Positions 44,933 through 58,022 of a DNA stretch of 64,000 bases are shown piece after piece; positions within the stretch are counted from its first letter, which is position 1; every line of letters begins with the position of its first letter. A model generated the notes under the pieces. It made no database searches. It had not been told where the DNA came from and saw only the letters and a list, made by a program, of their open reading frames with translations. Both the position numbers and the translations under genes were made by a program. This stretch comes from Agrocybe praecox (Eukaryota > Basidiomycota > Agaricomycetes > Agaricales > Agrocybaceae). The DNA lies in assembly GCA_964017145.1 (NCBI GenBank), contig OZ024841.1, positions 1,426,001 to 1,490,000 of the forward strand, given 5' to 3'.

Positions 44933-47929
44933 ATGTCATATCCTCCCTTATCGTCGACATCTCTGACGCCGTCGCGTCCAGCACCGCAAGCACCTCGACG
45001 CGGGACAGACCCCGCGCCAGGGTATGGGGGTAATGGTTCACTAGCAAGCTCGGGATACAGCTCATCGTTCGCATTTACACCAGCGTCACCCTCAGGCTCT
45101 TCGTACGCCTTTCCATATTCTGGCATTGGGGGCTCTCCCAATCGCGGGCCAGATGATCCTGCAAATTTGGAAATTGTTCGGCAGGGTGCGGTCAGTATGA
45201 AGGAGGACAGTTTTGGGAACTGGCTATTCCAGAGGAAATGGTTGATCCTGAGGGACCAGTCGCTTTCTATCCATAAGAGCGAGGTGCGTAGACCATCCCT
45301 CAGCGGCCTCTTTGAATGGCTTGCGTTTTACTGATTGTTGTCCATGCCAATCCGTAGTCATCACCGCAACAAAGCGTCATCTGGTTACGTGACATTTCCA
45401 ATATCGAACGCATAGATATGAAGCCGTATTGCTTGCTGCTAGAAGCCAGTAATCGAAGATACTTCCTCGCAGTGAAGAACGATGAAGAACTTTATGGGTG
45501 GCTTGACGACGTGTATGCCAGAAGCCCCCTCATGGGTGTCAGCAACCCGACGAACTTTGTTCATAAAGTTCATGTTGGTTTCGACCCAGTGTCCGGTGCA
45601 TTCACCGTAAGTCATCCTGTCATGGTATTTCTCTGTCTTTTGGCCGACAGACTTTTATAGGGAATGCCTGAACAATGGACCAAATTGCTGACAAAGTCAG
45701 CAATCACTAGAGAAGACTATGCCAAAGATCCTCAAGCTGTTCTAGATGTCCTAGAGTTTTACACGGACCACCAGAAGCGGGAAATGGAAGAGTTGTCTCT
45801 AGGTATGCAGAATTTTCAGATCAGATCGTAGATTCCCACTAACTTTATTGAAGGTGCCCCAGCTCGGTTTGGCGCTGGAACAGGGTTTGGTGGTGCGGCC
45901 AAGCTCAGTGATAATAACAGGCCAGGTATGATGAAACGGCAGGACAGCTCTCCACCTGGCTTGGGTGTAGACAGCGATAATCTCCCGAGCGCTGCTGCCC
46001 GTGCGGCGGAGCTTGTGAATGGATCGCACGTCGCAAGCGCTATCTCTACCGTCCAAGGTCCTCGTGCTCTCCCTCTCCCCTCCCTTCCTCAGGCATCTAG
46101 ACCAGCACCTCCAAGACCAGGTATTTCTTCCAGGCCCGCGCCCCCCACGCCCGGGACTTCATCATCCAAAGGAGATGTCACACCCCTTGCCGCAGACTTA
46201 CGGGCTAGGGCAAAACCACAGGGACCGCCATCGGCTGCTATTCCAGCGAGGAGCGAATCTCTGCCTGAGCAACAAGCTCGTCAAAATCAAGAACGTCAAG
46301 ATCAGTTGTGGCAGCAAGAAGAAGCTCAACGGCAAGAAACCCAGCGAGCAGAGCAGCGGACTGAGCAATGGCAGCGGGAACAGAGAGAACAAGCAGCCGA
46401 GGAAAAATGGCAACAACGACAGCAGCAGCAGCAGCAGCAACAACAACAACAACAAGTGCAGCAAAAGTCACAAGATTTACCGCGACCTCCTATCGCTCCC
46501 TCCAAATCATCTCCTGCTACGACAACACCTGCAACACAACCCGCTGCTGGCGCAGCTGGGTCGACGACCGGACCACCGCCTGTTTTGCCTCTGCAGCCCA
46601 CCAAAAAGGTGCAAATTCAGCAACAGGACAAACCACCAAAGGTCACTGCTGGCAATGGTGGTGTGGCGGCGGCGGCAGCAGCATTGGAGAAGCCGAAGAA
46701 TGTCGAGAAGAGGATAAGCACGATGACTGAGGTCCAAATTATGGAGAAATTAAGGCAGGTCGTCTGTGACGATGACCCGAAGCTCCTATACAGCAAGATC
46801 AAGAAAGTTGGTCAAGGGTGAGCATCGAATGCACTTTTATTCCCCCCCCGCATTATCTTATGCTTTTGGCGTATCCGCTTCGTCCCTTCCCCTTTCTTGC
46901 CTCGCTTCCGTTGCGTCTTATGGTATACTGATACGTCTGTCTATAGTGCTTCTGGACACGTGTACGTAGCCAAAACCCTTGCCACTGGCAAGAAGGTTGC
47001 TATCAAGGAGATGGATCTATCTCATCAGCCACGAAAAGAACTGATCGTGAACGAGATCTTGGTCATGAAGGAGTCGCAGCATCCAAACATCGTCAACTTC
47101 CTCGAATCATATTTGGTGAAAAACAACGAGTTGTGGGTGGTGATGGAGTATATGGAGGGTGGTGCGTTGACAGATATCATCGAGAACAATCAGTTGGAAG
47201 AAGATCAGATTTCAAGTATCTCCTTCGAGGTCAGTTCAACATTTTTTCTCGTGATGAGCGGATATTGATAATGTGTGAATTTAATGTGTGAATTGTGACA
47301 GACGTGTAAAGGACTCGGCCATCTGCACAGCCAGAGTATCATCCATCGTGATATCAAGTCTGATAACGTGCTCCTAGATGCTCAAGGACGAGTGAAGATT
47401 AGTGCGTTGTTTATCATTTCCGAGGAACTTCTTTTCTGACAGCACTTTGTGTAGCTGACTTCGGTTTCTGTGCGAAACTTACTGACCAGAAATCGAAACG
47501 TGCGACCATGGTTGGGACGCCGTACTGGATGGCACCCGAGGTCGTCAAGCAGAAGGAGTACGGTGCCAAGGTTGATATTTGGTCTTTGGGAATCATGGCT
47601 ATTGAAATGATTGAGAACGAACCACCCTATCTGGACGAAGAGCCGCTCAAGGCTCTATACCTGATTGCGACGAATGGTACCCCAACTCTCAAGAAGCCCG
47701 AGGCCCTGAGTAGGGAATTGAAGAGCTTCTTAGCGGTGTGTCTATGTGTGGATGTGGCTAGTCGTGCTACCGCAAATGAGCTGCTCGAGGTTAGCAAACG
47801 CAATTTATTTTTTCCCAAAAGCTCGTTACTAATTCGACCTCCATCTAGCACGATTTTCTGAAGAAGGCCTGCGCTGCATCAGGACTCGCACCTTTGCTAC
47901 GATTCAAGACTGGCAAGCAAGGATCATAA
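44933..47929 (+). CDS. cla4: p21-activated protein kinase with PH and CRIB domains (Cla4-type)
   Basis: Eight exons (44933-45283, 45358-45606, 45661-45802, 45854-46817, 46947-47229, 47302-47401, 47455-47789, 47849-47929) give 834 residues. Domains in order: a Pro/Ser-rich N-terminus; a PH domain at about 78-171, for phosphoinositide binding; a CRIB motif at about 179-195 ([15 protein letters not shown]), which binds GTP-loaded Cdc42/Rac; a long linker with a poly-Gln run (about residues 460-475); and a Ser/Thr kinase domain at about 560-825. Catalytic features include [30 protein letters not shown] and the activation segment [14 protein letters not shown] plus CRIB plus kinase is the fungal Cla4 arrangement; Ste20 lacks the PH domain. 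Such kinases control septin organisation, budding or hyphal polarity. Confidence 0.95.
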
Positions 47930-50153
47930 GCGCACCTCTTTCTACCTTCAATCTCTCCGATCTTCATCAATTGCCTACGACTATTACGACTATCCGGCTC
48001 AGTCACACTTACCAAGTTTTACAGGACCACGAATTTCTATGCTTACGTCCATCGCAAATCAAGTCGCCAGACACAACTCTTTACAAGTGCTACCATTATT
48101 ACTTTTCACTCTGGAGTTAGTGCTCTTTACTCATCTTTTTACGGTTTGCGAGTTTCCTTTCTACTTCGTCTTTCGTTTACTGCAAACCCATTCTTGTCTT
48201 GTCTTTTTCGTTTCCTACCTTTCCTACTCCGGATTTTCTTAGTGACTTTCCTCTCCCTCTTTACTTGCATGCGTGTAAAATAATGTTTGACCGGGGACTT
48301 GCGTTCCAACTTTTTTATACTTTTTTTTTTTTTTGGAAATTAACATCTCATTTCTGTATCCTTGGTTTTATGCTTTCTACTGGCATTATGGCGGCCCATT
48401 ATCATACATGCAATCACCCTCGATCCATTTCATCTATATGTTTTCCTATTCTCAGTCCAACGTTTGTCCGATGAGACCTTTCTCGGAAGGACCTCGGCAA
48501 TTACACTGGGAGTTCGGTCAGGTAACATAGTTGGTTTGGTAGTTGCTCAGTGGGATGGAGTGGGCTGAGTGATTTATGGTATTCTGGGCGTAACGCCGTA
48601 CAGCGCAAGCGTGAGTAGATTAGATTAATTAGATCATGTCTGCACTTCTGAACACTGTACGCGTCTAGGTGACTCCAGTCGAACTCGACATTGCCATCGT
48701 ATGAAAAACAAGTCGGCGTACTATTCTCAGTTTCTTTCACAGTGAGATGAACGACCCTCAAAGACAAGTATAACTGCTCAATCAGCAATTCTGGTATGAA
48801 TCCCCGAAACTTCATCCCCAGGCCATCGTGGGAACTTCTCTAACTTCGCCGACAAGCGAGAGTCATTTCTGCTGTAAATATGAGCCACTGGGTTATGAAA
48901 TCGGAATGTCATCTTTTGAGGCTAAATAAATGTGACTACACATTATCGGCAACAACCTGCGAGTTATTTGGAACGACGTGATAGTACAATTTCGAAGGTA
49001 ATATTGATACACAAAAAATGAAGTTTTTGTTCTTTGGATTTTCGCTCTTTTTGATGAAGCACACTTACCTCAGGCATATCGCCGAAAAAGAAATAAAGAT
49101 CTACGACGTTTCGAACCCTCGATGCGACAAGCTCGAGAATATCTGAAATGTCTTCTATCTGATCGTTGAAGTGGAGTTTTGGGGGTTGGTGGAGGTCTTT
49201 GGCAGTGTTGCAAGCGTCCGATAACGACCGAACGGGAACGGGAAAGGAGAGAAGGCCGCCATTGCAAAGGCCTGAGTTTATGGGTAGTAGCCAAGCGCAG
49301 CAAATCCAGAAGCCCCGTAGCTGCACCGAACACCCAAATACTAAAGGGAGTGGGAGGAGGGAGGAGGGAGGAGGGAGAAGAAGAAATTTACGAGAGAATT
49401 TCAAAAAAATATTTAAATATTTTAAAAAACGGCATACGTGGAGAAAAAGAATCAGGCAGTAAACGTGTAAGACCATCATATCCATACGATGAGCTCCCTC
49501 GTAAATTCGGCTTTGCTTTTCACCCATCCTCACTGGCGGGCTGACATGCAAAGTTCAAGATTCCAGGGAAATTCCAAGGAGCATCGCTGTTCCACTCGTC
49601 ACTGTGCTTGTGGAGGAGCAAGGTGACTGCGATTATAGGCATCAAGAGTTTGGCAAATTTCCAGTTTGAAAATTCCCGGAGCGCTTCTTTCAAACGAATA
49701 TTTTCTCCTGATACTTCTTAATGTTCAGTCCAGTCTCAAACTATGTCGGAAAGCGTCAGCAGAGAAATATATTCCCTTGAAGTGCAGATCATAACAAGTC
49801 TAGGTGATACTGATTGGTTCTCCTATAAAGTACTGCATCCACATGTTGGGAGGACACACATTCGACTTGGGGAGACGAGATGAGAGCGGAGGCATGGAAT
49901 ACACCAATTCCATGTCTGGACTGACGTCTCCCTCTTTCTGACGCAACTTTGAAGAGTGAAACCATAAATTACATGGATATTAGACTGACGAGGCACTAGG
50001 GATACAACGACTTGAATACATGGGTTATTATCGCTTGGTATATGCTGAGAGAATTTGGACGTTGGATACGTGGGTCGAACTTGCAAGGTTATTCATGGAC
50101 CTAATGATAGTTTCAATGATTATTTTTGAATGAAAACAGGTTACTTACGAGGG
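47930..50153. other. Long intergenic stretch with possible gene remnants
   Basis: The left part is the 3' flank of the kinase. On the minus strand, frames at 48815-48501 (LSLRVVHLTVKETENSTP) and 49200-49080 (KLHFNDQIEDISDILELVAS) look coding in composition and may be exons of an F-box-like gene or its remnant, but no start or joined model was found. The GA-rich block at 49340-49400 is a simple repeat. Confidence 0.35.
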
Positions 50154-50642
50154 CTACCTGTCTTCAAACTTCTCGTCTTTCTCGACCATCCTACCCTTGC
50201 CTTTCACATCAATCTTTTTCGGTCCTTCAGGCTTGACATCCTCGACGGAGTCCTTGTTCTCGGCACAGGCTACCGCAATATGACACAGCACCCGTGCTGT
50301 GAGGCCTATAACTCCGCCCGTAATGCAGGCGACTCCACAAAAGACGTATAACGGAAATAGCGCGTCAAGCAGGTATACGGTGATCCTGTACGGCGACCGG
50401 ATGAATATCGTCGTTAAGATGTCCGTGAATACAATCACTGGAGCAAAGACATAGAGCAATATCGGTATTGGCGGAAACAGAGAAAGCGGTCGGAATAAAG
50501 AAACAGAGAGTCCAAAGATATATCGCAGGCCAGCGTAAGCGGCCTTGAGATATGGTATCAGCTGGACAAGAGGGGTTGGTCGTTGTACATCATTTCCTAA
50601 TGTCGCTGTAGCTGTTTCTTGCAATATTTCTTGAACTGTCAT
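50154..50642 (-). CDS. Small multi-pass membrane protein, unrecognised
   Basis: A single exon read leftwards gives 162 residues from the ATG at 50642; the open frame continues upstream, but that part overlaps the promoter and start region of the divergent CNOT11 gene and is not used. Two or three hydrophobic stretches are clear: FPPIPILLYVFAPVIVFTD, VYLLDALFPLYVFCGVA and GGVIGLTARVLCHIAVAC. The C-terminus is highly charged (KPEGPKKIDVKGKGRMVEKD), as in cytosolic tails. No signal peptide. I do not recognise the family, and function cannot be inferred; the divergent partner is a CCR4-NOT subunit. Confidence 0.6.
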   Translation of the reverse strand: MTVQEILQETATATLGNDVQRPTPLVQLIPYLKAAYAGLRYIFGLSVSLFRPLSLFPPIPILLYVFAPVIVFTDILTTIFIRSPYRITVYLLDALFPLYVFCGVACITGGVIGLTARVLCHIAVACAENKDSVEDVKPEGPKKIDVKGKGRMVEKDEKFEDR

Positions 50643-50829
50643 GAAGGAAAATGCAAATCCTGGAGGCTGGAAGGACCCCTTGCAGTGGTCACTGGTGGGA
50701 GCATCTAATGGACGTGTGACTGTGATGTTACATAATCTGGTATTTATCTTGTTTCGGACGAGTGAATCTTTGGTTAGCTGGGTGAACTCAACTTGGCCCC
50801 TACGCCTTTTGTTTTTCGTTGGCTTAGGA
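50643..50829. promoter_or_regulatory. Bidirectional promoter region
   Basis: Only 187 bp separate the leftward membrane-protein start and the proposed rightward CNOT11 start, so the two genes probably share a promoter. No specific element is evident. Confidence 0.4.
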
Positions 50830-52514
50830 ATGCAAACATATCCTTCGCTGTCCGGGTCATCCACCAGCTTGAAGGCGACAACGGCGACGACAAAGAACCA
50901 AGTCCAGTCGTTGGCTTCTGGCGACACTATCCGGGCATCGGTCAGCCACTTGCTCTCCAGGGCATTTACTTTGCCTTGCTCGACGGCAGCTTTGGCTTTT
51001 ACCCAACTCGTTCAGCCTACTTCGCGCTTTCAGCTGGCTCTTGACGCGCTGCTGCCAGTTCTTGACTCGAATACGTCTGCTGAGGTGAGCATCATGCGTG
51101 AGATCCGCATCTGCGAGGGGTGCGTGCATATGAACAGGGGCTGACGGTTCTGGGTTATTGAACAGCTAGCTCAGAGGATTTTGGTTTCTTTTATTCTGTA
51201 TTCACTCTATACGCCCCATCCGGTTACCATAAACCCTTTCAAATCCGCCTTACTCGTGGCTTACGTGAGGGAGAGGGACAAGGCCGTTAGTGTTGCCAAC
51301 GAGGGCGGGGTGAGCCCAAATGAGCAATTTGTGTGGGTTTTATGGAAAATCCTGAAAGGTGACGGTAATGATGTGCGTATTCATTTTATCTGTTTTCATC
51401 GTGCATAAATCAATGAACATGTTTTCATCTTACAGATCGGCCCATATTCACCTAGTACTCTGTCCCGCTGTGTTCTTCCACCTAAATTAAGAGCGATTAA
51501 TCTGGTCCTTGATGAAGAACTGTATAATAGTATTTCTGACATGTGGGTCTTGAAACTACTATAAAGCTGCTGATTACTGAAGCAGTTTTTCCAGAGACGA
51601 TTCTACTTATTATTATTTTCAAAAACAAAACAGGCGATCGGCCTCCTCCGATACTAACGATTCCATGAACAATACTTCTCTGAACTACAACCATCTCAAC
51701 GCGAGATCTCCCGGGCCTCGTGCCACGCCTGATTTCTCCTCAAGGTCACCAATCAATTTCGAGGAAGACCGACAGAATGAGAGACTTATCCACGCGATGA
51801 AACTCGTTCTGGCTGCCCGCGACCGTGTTCTTACTCTTTCTGAACAGCGGGTAAGGATCACTTCCCTTACCTTGAATTAGTCATCATCACACGTAACTGA
51901 TCGGCAAATTAGTCGTTGGCACCGGTTATTCCAGACCTTGCTAGCACAAACATCATCACCTCAATTGATCTAACACCTATCATTGCCAACAATCCTACGA
52001 TTGCCCATCCTCTTTTAGTTGGCCTACTTACGCACCTTAACCCGGAGAAGAACAACCCGAGGCCCTTCCTTGATATTCTCCCTTTTTTGCCACCAACGCT
52101 GCCCACATTTGACCTGTATGGTCGTTTGTTAAGGGACCAAACTCGGGTGACTGTGCCCGAATACTCGACAGTGGCGGACCTGGTACTTATGGAAGTGCTC
52201 GCCCGCTTCATCCATGAATCTATTAACTGGCTGGAACGTGCCGAAAGAGAAGAACGAGAAGGCAATATCAGTGACGACCGTTTTGCGAAAGGTGTACAGC
52301 ATGTAATTGTCTTTCTTTAAATCTCCATCAAAAACTCAGCTAACTTTCTTCTTTCTAGTTGTGCCGCTTCTATGCATCTCTCATCAAGCTTCAAATCGTG
52401 GATCCAGTGTCTGATGCGGATTCCACTGAAATGGCCCACTTCAGCCTCCGCAACGCCCGGTTTGAGGAAGCGAATGCACTTTACCGTATCATCGTCACCT
52501 CTCGTCAATATTGA
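50830..52514 (+). CDS. CCR4-NOT complex subunit 11 (CNOT11, DUF2363)
   Basis: Six exons (50830-51084, 51166-51372, 51436-51542, 51634-51850, 51913-52302, 52359-52514) give 443 residues, all phases consistent. The C-terminal region (about 270-440) carries the hallmark conserved text of the family: STVADLVLMEVLARFIHES, then INWLERAEREEREGNISDD, then RFAKGVQHLCRFYASLIKL and MAHFSLRNARFEEANALYR. The N-terminal part is helical, including NEQFVWVLWKILKG. CNOT11 with CNOT10 forms a docking module on the NOT1 scaffold of the mRNA deadenylation complex. The start is chosen at the first ATG of the frame after the divergent neighbour; a slightly later start is possible. Saccharomyces lacks this subunit, while basidiomycetes keep it. 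Confidence 0.85.
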
Positions 52515-55207
52515 TCTTTCAATTTATGTCCCAATATGATCCGCCGTCGACCTCCCGTTACCAACATTATCCTCCATCCCTGCATATGAATTCGGCTTAT
52601 TTATGTCTATGGTTCTCTCGCGTATCTGCTACATCACCAACCAACTATTCCAACGACCATCGTACACCAACCAGCCAAACACATCAATAACCAACCCCAA
52701 TGCCCATAACCACAATCGCCACAAAACAACACCTTCGTTGACATTCAATGACGAGTGTTGGTGGAAAAAATAGAAAATTAAGAAGAAAAAAATAGGATAT
52801 CGATATATGCACTAGGCTATTCCCATGGATAAAGCTTCAATCTTACGTTTTAACTTAATGAAGGCACGAAAGGATTACGGTGGTTCAGTGGGGTTTTGAC
52901 TATGATTAGACGGCATCACGGACGTGGGTGGCTAGCCATGGGGGCACGACGGGCGTGACAACGATGTGTTGAACCTTGGCTGGCTGGCTGGAGGTTTCTA
53001 TGACCGAAATTTTTGCCACTCCTTCCCCGACTCTTTTTGTCTTTCGTTCTTCCATGTATGGTTCATGTCCCAGTTTCGGCTTTGACACCAGGGCCTTGAC
53101 TTTTTCTTCCTTTCTCTTTTGTGTATGTAATTATATACCTCATGTGCATCTTTATTATTCTTGCATCTTTTTTCTTCTTCACTGCGGCGTGGATTGGGTC
53201 CCGACTACTGTTCTTGTGTTTATTTTGTTTTTTTCTCTGGCAAGCAAACAATGAGGGAATGGAAGTGGGTTTAGTCCTATTTTGATGTTTCGAAATTGTG
53301 TATCTTATGTTTGTCCTGGTCCTGTCCTCTTACTCTTCCCCTCCTTCCCCCCTGTCGACTTCTCCGACATACACCTTTTCTTCCTTCCTCTCGTTCCAGT
53401 CAAAGCGGGACAAGAATACTTCCTTTTCGTGGTTTTCTCCTCTATGTGTTGTTTAGATCCTTGTTTGTTATGTAACCTTCGACTCGATACCCGTTGTTAC
53501 GCTTTCTGGCTATATAGAATTCATGCTAATTGACCTCCATATTTCTCTGATGAATCTGAGTAGGTACTTATATGTACAAAATTAAACTCCCGGATCGTTG
53601 AGCGGACATTCAAGATGTTCGTAGATGTTTCACACCCCCGGTACGTTGTTCATCAGTGTGCGTGCACCGACTCGTGGAATGTTCTTTCTCGCATATTTCT
53701 TGACGTTATCAATTCAGTGTGGCTGTGGTGAATATTTTGTCTTGATTCATGAAGCACATGGATTGAGGCGACTATAAATATGTCTTCTGAGTCGCTGAAT
53801 GCCAACGATAGCGCATTTAATGGGTGATGACTACGACTGCAGAAAAACCCCATGCATGGACTAATACTAGCCCAAGTGGTTTGTTTATCCATACTCAGTA
53901 AACATAAAGACCTTCCGAGCTCATATACTATTAGTGTCAGTTCATAATCATAATCTAGGGTTCCTTATGCGTCCATATCAGTTAAAAGCGCCCATCAACC
54001 CCATTTACACTGTATATGCCTTTCTCACGGTTGAGCCAAACCCTGGGGAGCGTAATTCTTTAATCATATTCCACGGGTCTGTCGTTTACTCTCAAAAAAT
54101 TCAGATGCGAAAGGAATTTTGACATTCAATAAATTGGCACAGAACACGCACTTCGACTACCACGATAACCGTGTTGTCTTTACGGAGTGCGATTGCAACA
54201 GCACATATTTCATCGCCCTTGTGAGTTCATTACCTCTACATCAATATATATGTTTACAGAACCCTTCTCACTTCTCTTCCGACCGCAGTTTCTTCGTGAG
54301 TAAAGTCTCTAGCTCTACCAAAGACAATAGCTTAACAGTTAACTTAATCATAGCCACCGAGACTCAGAGCAACCCAAAGCTACTCAGTGTTTTCGAAACC
54401 TCGGGTACTCGCCATTGGTCCCATCTCAGTCTTGAAGTTGATGAGAATTAATCATTGAGTGGCCACTTCCTAATGAACCATCGCGCCCTTTTCGAAGAAA
54501 CAAAATACAAAACGAAAACCCTACGAAAGGAAAAAAAAAAAAAAAAAAAAGAAGAAGCCACATCCGGTAACATGCACAGTGGAAATCTCCAGTGGCAAAA
54601 CCGACAGGTGGAAATCCGCTAGTGGAAAAGTTAAACATTGTCATCGGTGAACCCCGAGCTGCCGTCCATCGGCATAGTCCAGCCGGTTACACGTGCACGG
54701 CGCGTCGCGTCAACTTCCTTTCACTTGCATAAGTAATAACAACTTCCCCCATCCTTTTCAACATATTTTTGATTTATTGACGTGCAGCAAGCGGCTTACA
54801 GGAGTGAGCTCTGAAACTATCAGTGTATCAGAAGAAAGCCTTTATGAGTATATTGAGCTCTGCATTTTTGATTTCAACTACGCAGTCTGGAACTGATTGT
54901 TATTGAGATTCTACACTGTTACATAGATCTACATAATAGATTTAATCATACCTATAAGTAGGCTTATAGCTGTTGTACATGTCAGTAATCGATGTATGGC
55001 ATTAAAAGCGGACACGTCCCATTAGGCGGAGCTTGAACATGGGTCTGCCGTTACACGGCAGGACTTAGCCACTGGATGGTGAAGAAAAATACATGTCCGA
55101 GAGGCCGAACATCACCGAATGGAAAGTGGAAAGACAATTTACATTTCCACTTCCACAAGTCTGGTCGTGATTCCATCATAACCATGACCGTACTGATCGA
55201 ATAGGAT
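52515..55207. other. Long intergenic stretch
   Basis: No firm gene. A minus-strand frame at 53088-52906 (PKLGHEPYMEERKTKRVGEG, then PPWLATHVRDAV and a stop) could be the last exon of a small gene but has no supported upstream part. An A-run of about 20 lies at 54530-54550. Near 54647-54690 a 16-nt match to the 3' half of the tRNA-Glu gene (GAACCCCGAGCTGCCG) suggests a tRNA-derived relic. Confidence 0.4.
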
Positions 55208-56839
55208 TCATAATCTATTCCTGGTGCAGCGTACGCAGGCCAACATAGAGCAACACCTGCAAAGCTGGAAAACCTCGATGTCAGGCTGCGTGTATTGTTT
55301 TTCATTCGAAAATATAGCTCTTACCATCAGGAACTGGGGAAAGTCAGAGTCACACGAATCACATCTTCCTTCACCAGCCCGATACCTCCACAAGTGGCGA
55401 TCACACGCAGCGTGATTGAACGTCAAACTCGCAAGTATTTCCTCAAATCTCCGTTGAACTATTGAGGGTGCAGTGCGTTCAATGGCACGAGCACCGAGTT
55501 CGTTCTCGACCCTCTGCTGGGCTGAAGCAATCTTGCGGGATTCGTCCCATTGAGGACAGGCGCACTGCTTCCAGGGAACGGCACACAAGTAGCAGAACTG
55601 TGTCCTGCATCGGCATGTCACATGAAAACATCCCAAGCTGAGCTCGACGACGGTGTTACATCCAGGGCATGTCTGCCATCCGTTTTCGCTGGCAAGAGCA
55701 CGCAGGGCGACCATGCTCGTGCTATCCCCGCAGCCTTCGTTCTGATGTGCCAATTGCTTGCATTTTGGGCACGTGGACGTGAAGCAGCTAGGGCAGACCA
55801 TGCCTGCCTCTATCACTCCCTCCGAAGAGCCGAGAAAGTTCGAGCACTGTGGACTGACGCAGTACACGCGGTTCTGGGAGGATACACTGAACTCGGCGTG
55901 TTTTTCGTTAAAAAGACGAGCGAGCGGTCCGTCCAGGAAGGGAATGACGTCGTTGCTAGGAATAGCTTTGCCACAACAGCGGAGAGGGAATAGAGACTCG
56001 TCGCGAGTGAATTCCTCGACCAGGGCGACGACGCAGGCTTTGCAGTAGTAATGATCGCACGACGTCTTCAGAGCCTTGTCGATTCGTGCACAGTCGGTGC
56101 ATATGGTGCAGTCGACACTATGAATTGTTTCCTTCAATATGTGCTTTGTATTGCAGGAATTCATACCCACTTCTGAATTTTGGGCCGAACAACAGCTGGC
56201 ACCTTTCCATTGACGATGCTGGAAGGTCTATTGGACACAGCGGATGAAAGTGGAGAACTTGGTGCACATTGATCCAAGTCCCCATACACACTGTCTAGGT
56301 CAGAGTCACCGAAATCGCTGAATCCATCAGTTATGCTCCAGTCACTATCGTCATCGCTGACGTCCTCGTCGTCAGAAATGACAATAACGCTGCAATCAAA
56401 CCAGGGGGTGCCTTGAGCGAGCACATAACGAGCGATGGGCTCTGAGGAACACTCACGCAGATGATCGATCTACCCGCCTAGTATCTTGAGTCTGAACTTC
56501 GTCTGGGATGATGAAAGCGTTTAGATATGCCTCTTCGGTATTGACGGAGTCTGCGATGCTCTTGGCCAAGAATGAGTCTTCAGCCGCAGCGAGCATTTCC
56601 TGATAGTGCGCGACCTGCATCCGATACGCCACTTCTTCATCCGTCGATGGGAGATCTTGGCGTCCATTCTTATTGTGTCCTTGATAAAACTCAAGGTCTT
56701 CCAAGGCAACCCTGGCAATTAGCGCATCCGTTTCTGCATCAAGGCCATCTATGTTGATAGGAGGGGAGCGATGCGGGTACGGGACAGATGAAGGAGCACC
56801 GTAATTCGTGGAAGGTACAAAAGTTGAATAGATAGGCAT
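55208..56839 (-). CDS. RBR-type E3 ubiquitin ligase (paralog 1)
   Basis: Exons 56839-56457, 56389-56171, 56117-55325 and 55264-55208, read leftwards, give 483 residues. An N-terminal Tyr/Pro-rich part and a helical region (AETDALIARVALEDLE; EEVAYRMQVAHYQEML) are followed by an acidic Asp/Ser stretch (SDDEDVSDDDSD). The RING-IBR-RING module follows: RING1 from CTICTDC with CDHYYCKAC, IBR with YCVSPQC and CPKCKQLAHQNEGC, and RING2 with CPGCNTVVELSLGCFHVTC and FCYLC. RING2's catalytic cysteine, which takes ubiquitin as a thioester in RBR ligases, is likely the Cys of GCFHVTC. A final Cys-rich tail is encoded by the small last exon. Confidence 0.88.
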
Positions 56840-56953
56840 ATTTTCTGGAAAGACGGCAAGTGGAAAGTTTCTTGTCGGTAGAGAATACTCGACGAGGTGA
56901 TTGAGAATGAAATAAGTCCTCAGAGATATAGCACGACGTGCAGGATTTGTAAG

Positions 56954-56980
56954 GTTATATAGCGAATTTAATAAGCGCCC
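56954..56980 (-). promoter_or_regulatory. Shared RBR promoter element (paralog 1)
   Basis: On the + strand TTATATAGCGAATTTAATAA is followed by GCGCCC. The block TATATAG(C/T)GAA..AATAAGCGCCC recurs at 62071-62094 upstream of RBR paralog 2, at a similar distance from the start (115-160 bp). It likely combines a TATA box with a second binding site. Confidence 0.55.
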
Positions 56981-58022
56981 GATGGTTCTTTGATGTTGGA
57001 TCCATCTTTTAGTCTCATCTTCAACTCCTATCCCATGGCAAATGACCTGATATCAATTTCAATATCAATTTATTGAAGAATGACAGATCCAACCCCACGT
57101 ATATTGTTCGACATTGACATCGCCTTAACCGTGACGCCCGTTGCCTCTGAGGAGTTCAAAACCAATGAGATGCTCTGAGAATTGGAGTCAGTGCTTCTGT
57201 GTCGTTTGAGAGATTCTTGGACATTACACAAAAGTGCCTCGTAGAGCAGCTTCTAGTGACATCCTCACCTCACGCGAGTTATTTCAAGCCATTTCTGAGG
57301 GTTGATCGACAAATTTAAACACAAGTTCTGTCTTTATACACGCCGAAGAATGCCTTGTCTCCTTGATTAACAAGAAAGACCAGCCAGTGACGTAAATCAA
57401 TAGCAAGGACTCTCTCATCAGCGGCGCCCAGTCGGAGCTTGACATACACCGCCCTCAAAATCAAAATTCCGAGGAGAGAGGAGAAAGGAGAAAGGAAAAG
57501 AAGTATGTAAGAGACAGAGGCTGCAGACGAAAAAAGTCAGCGATTTCAAGGTTCTGGAGAGGCACTGCAAAGGTAATGGACTGAGTCGAATAAGTATGCA
57601 GCAAGGGTCTGAAATGGGTCGAGTAGCCAACCACGATGTTGGTTGTGAACAGATAACTTGTGCGCGTGATGCCGCACGACGCACTAAAGTCTGATTCTAA
57701 TCTAATCTACTTATATCTATTATTATCTCTGCAATAGTGCACTGCCACACGGACCGGACCCCGTAGAGGCTCAGTACAGTCGACTCATGTCAAGGTGTGG
57801 CCATGAATTGCTGTAGCTCGAATACTCGAACGTGCTGTCATGTGTATATTTCATTCAACATAATCTAGTATTCCCTACTTTATCACGCACACATCCGGAT
57901 TCTCTAAAAGCTACTTGATGTTTTTGATATGACAGAGTCGTGCATCGGAGGAGTGAATATAGATAGGCAGAAAATAAGAAAGGAAATAAACTACAATGAT
58001 GCAGCTCGAAAATAACCAAGCG
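56981..58022. other. Intergenic DNA between RBR paralog 1 and HMG F
   Basis: No gene was supported. The minus-strand frame at 57684-57418 is Leu/Ser-rich with no recognisable domain. The right end is the 3' flank of HMG F. Confidence 0.5.

Noticed and set aside
46198..46604. Antisense Leu/Ala/Cys-rich ORFs opposite the kinase linker
   Set aside because: They are shadows of the poly-Gln and Gln-rich coding stretch of the PAK gene and have no independent support.
50643..50927. N-terminal extension of the small membrane protein
   Set aside because: It would overlap the start of CNOT11 on the other strand and reads as low-quality sequence; the ATG at 50642 gives a compact protein.
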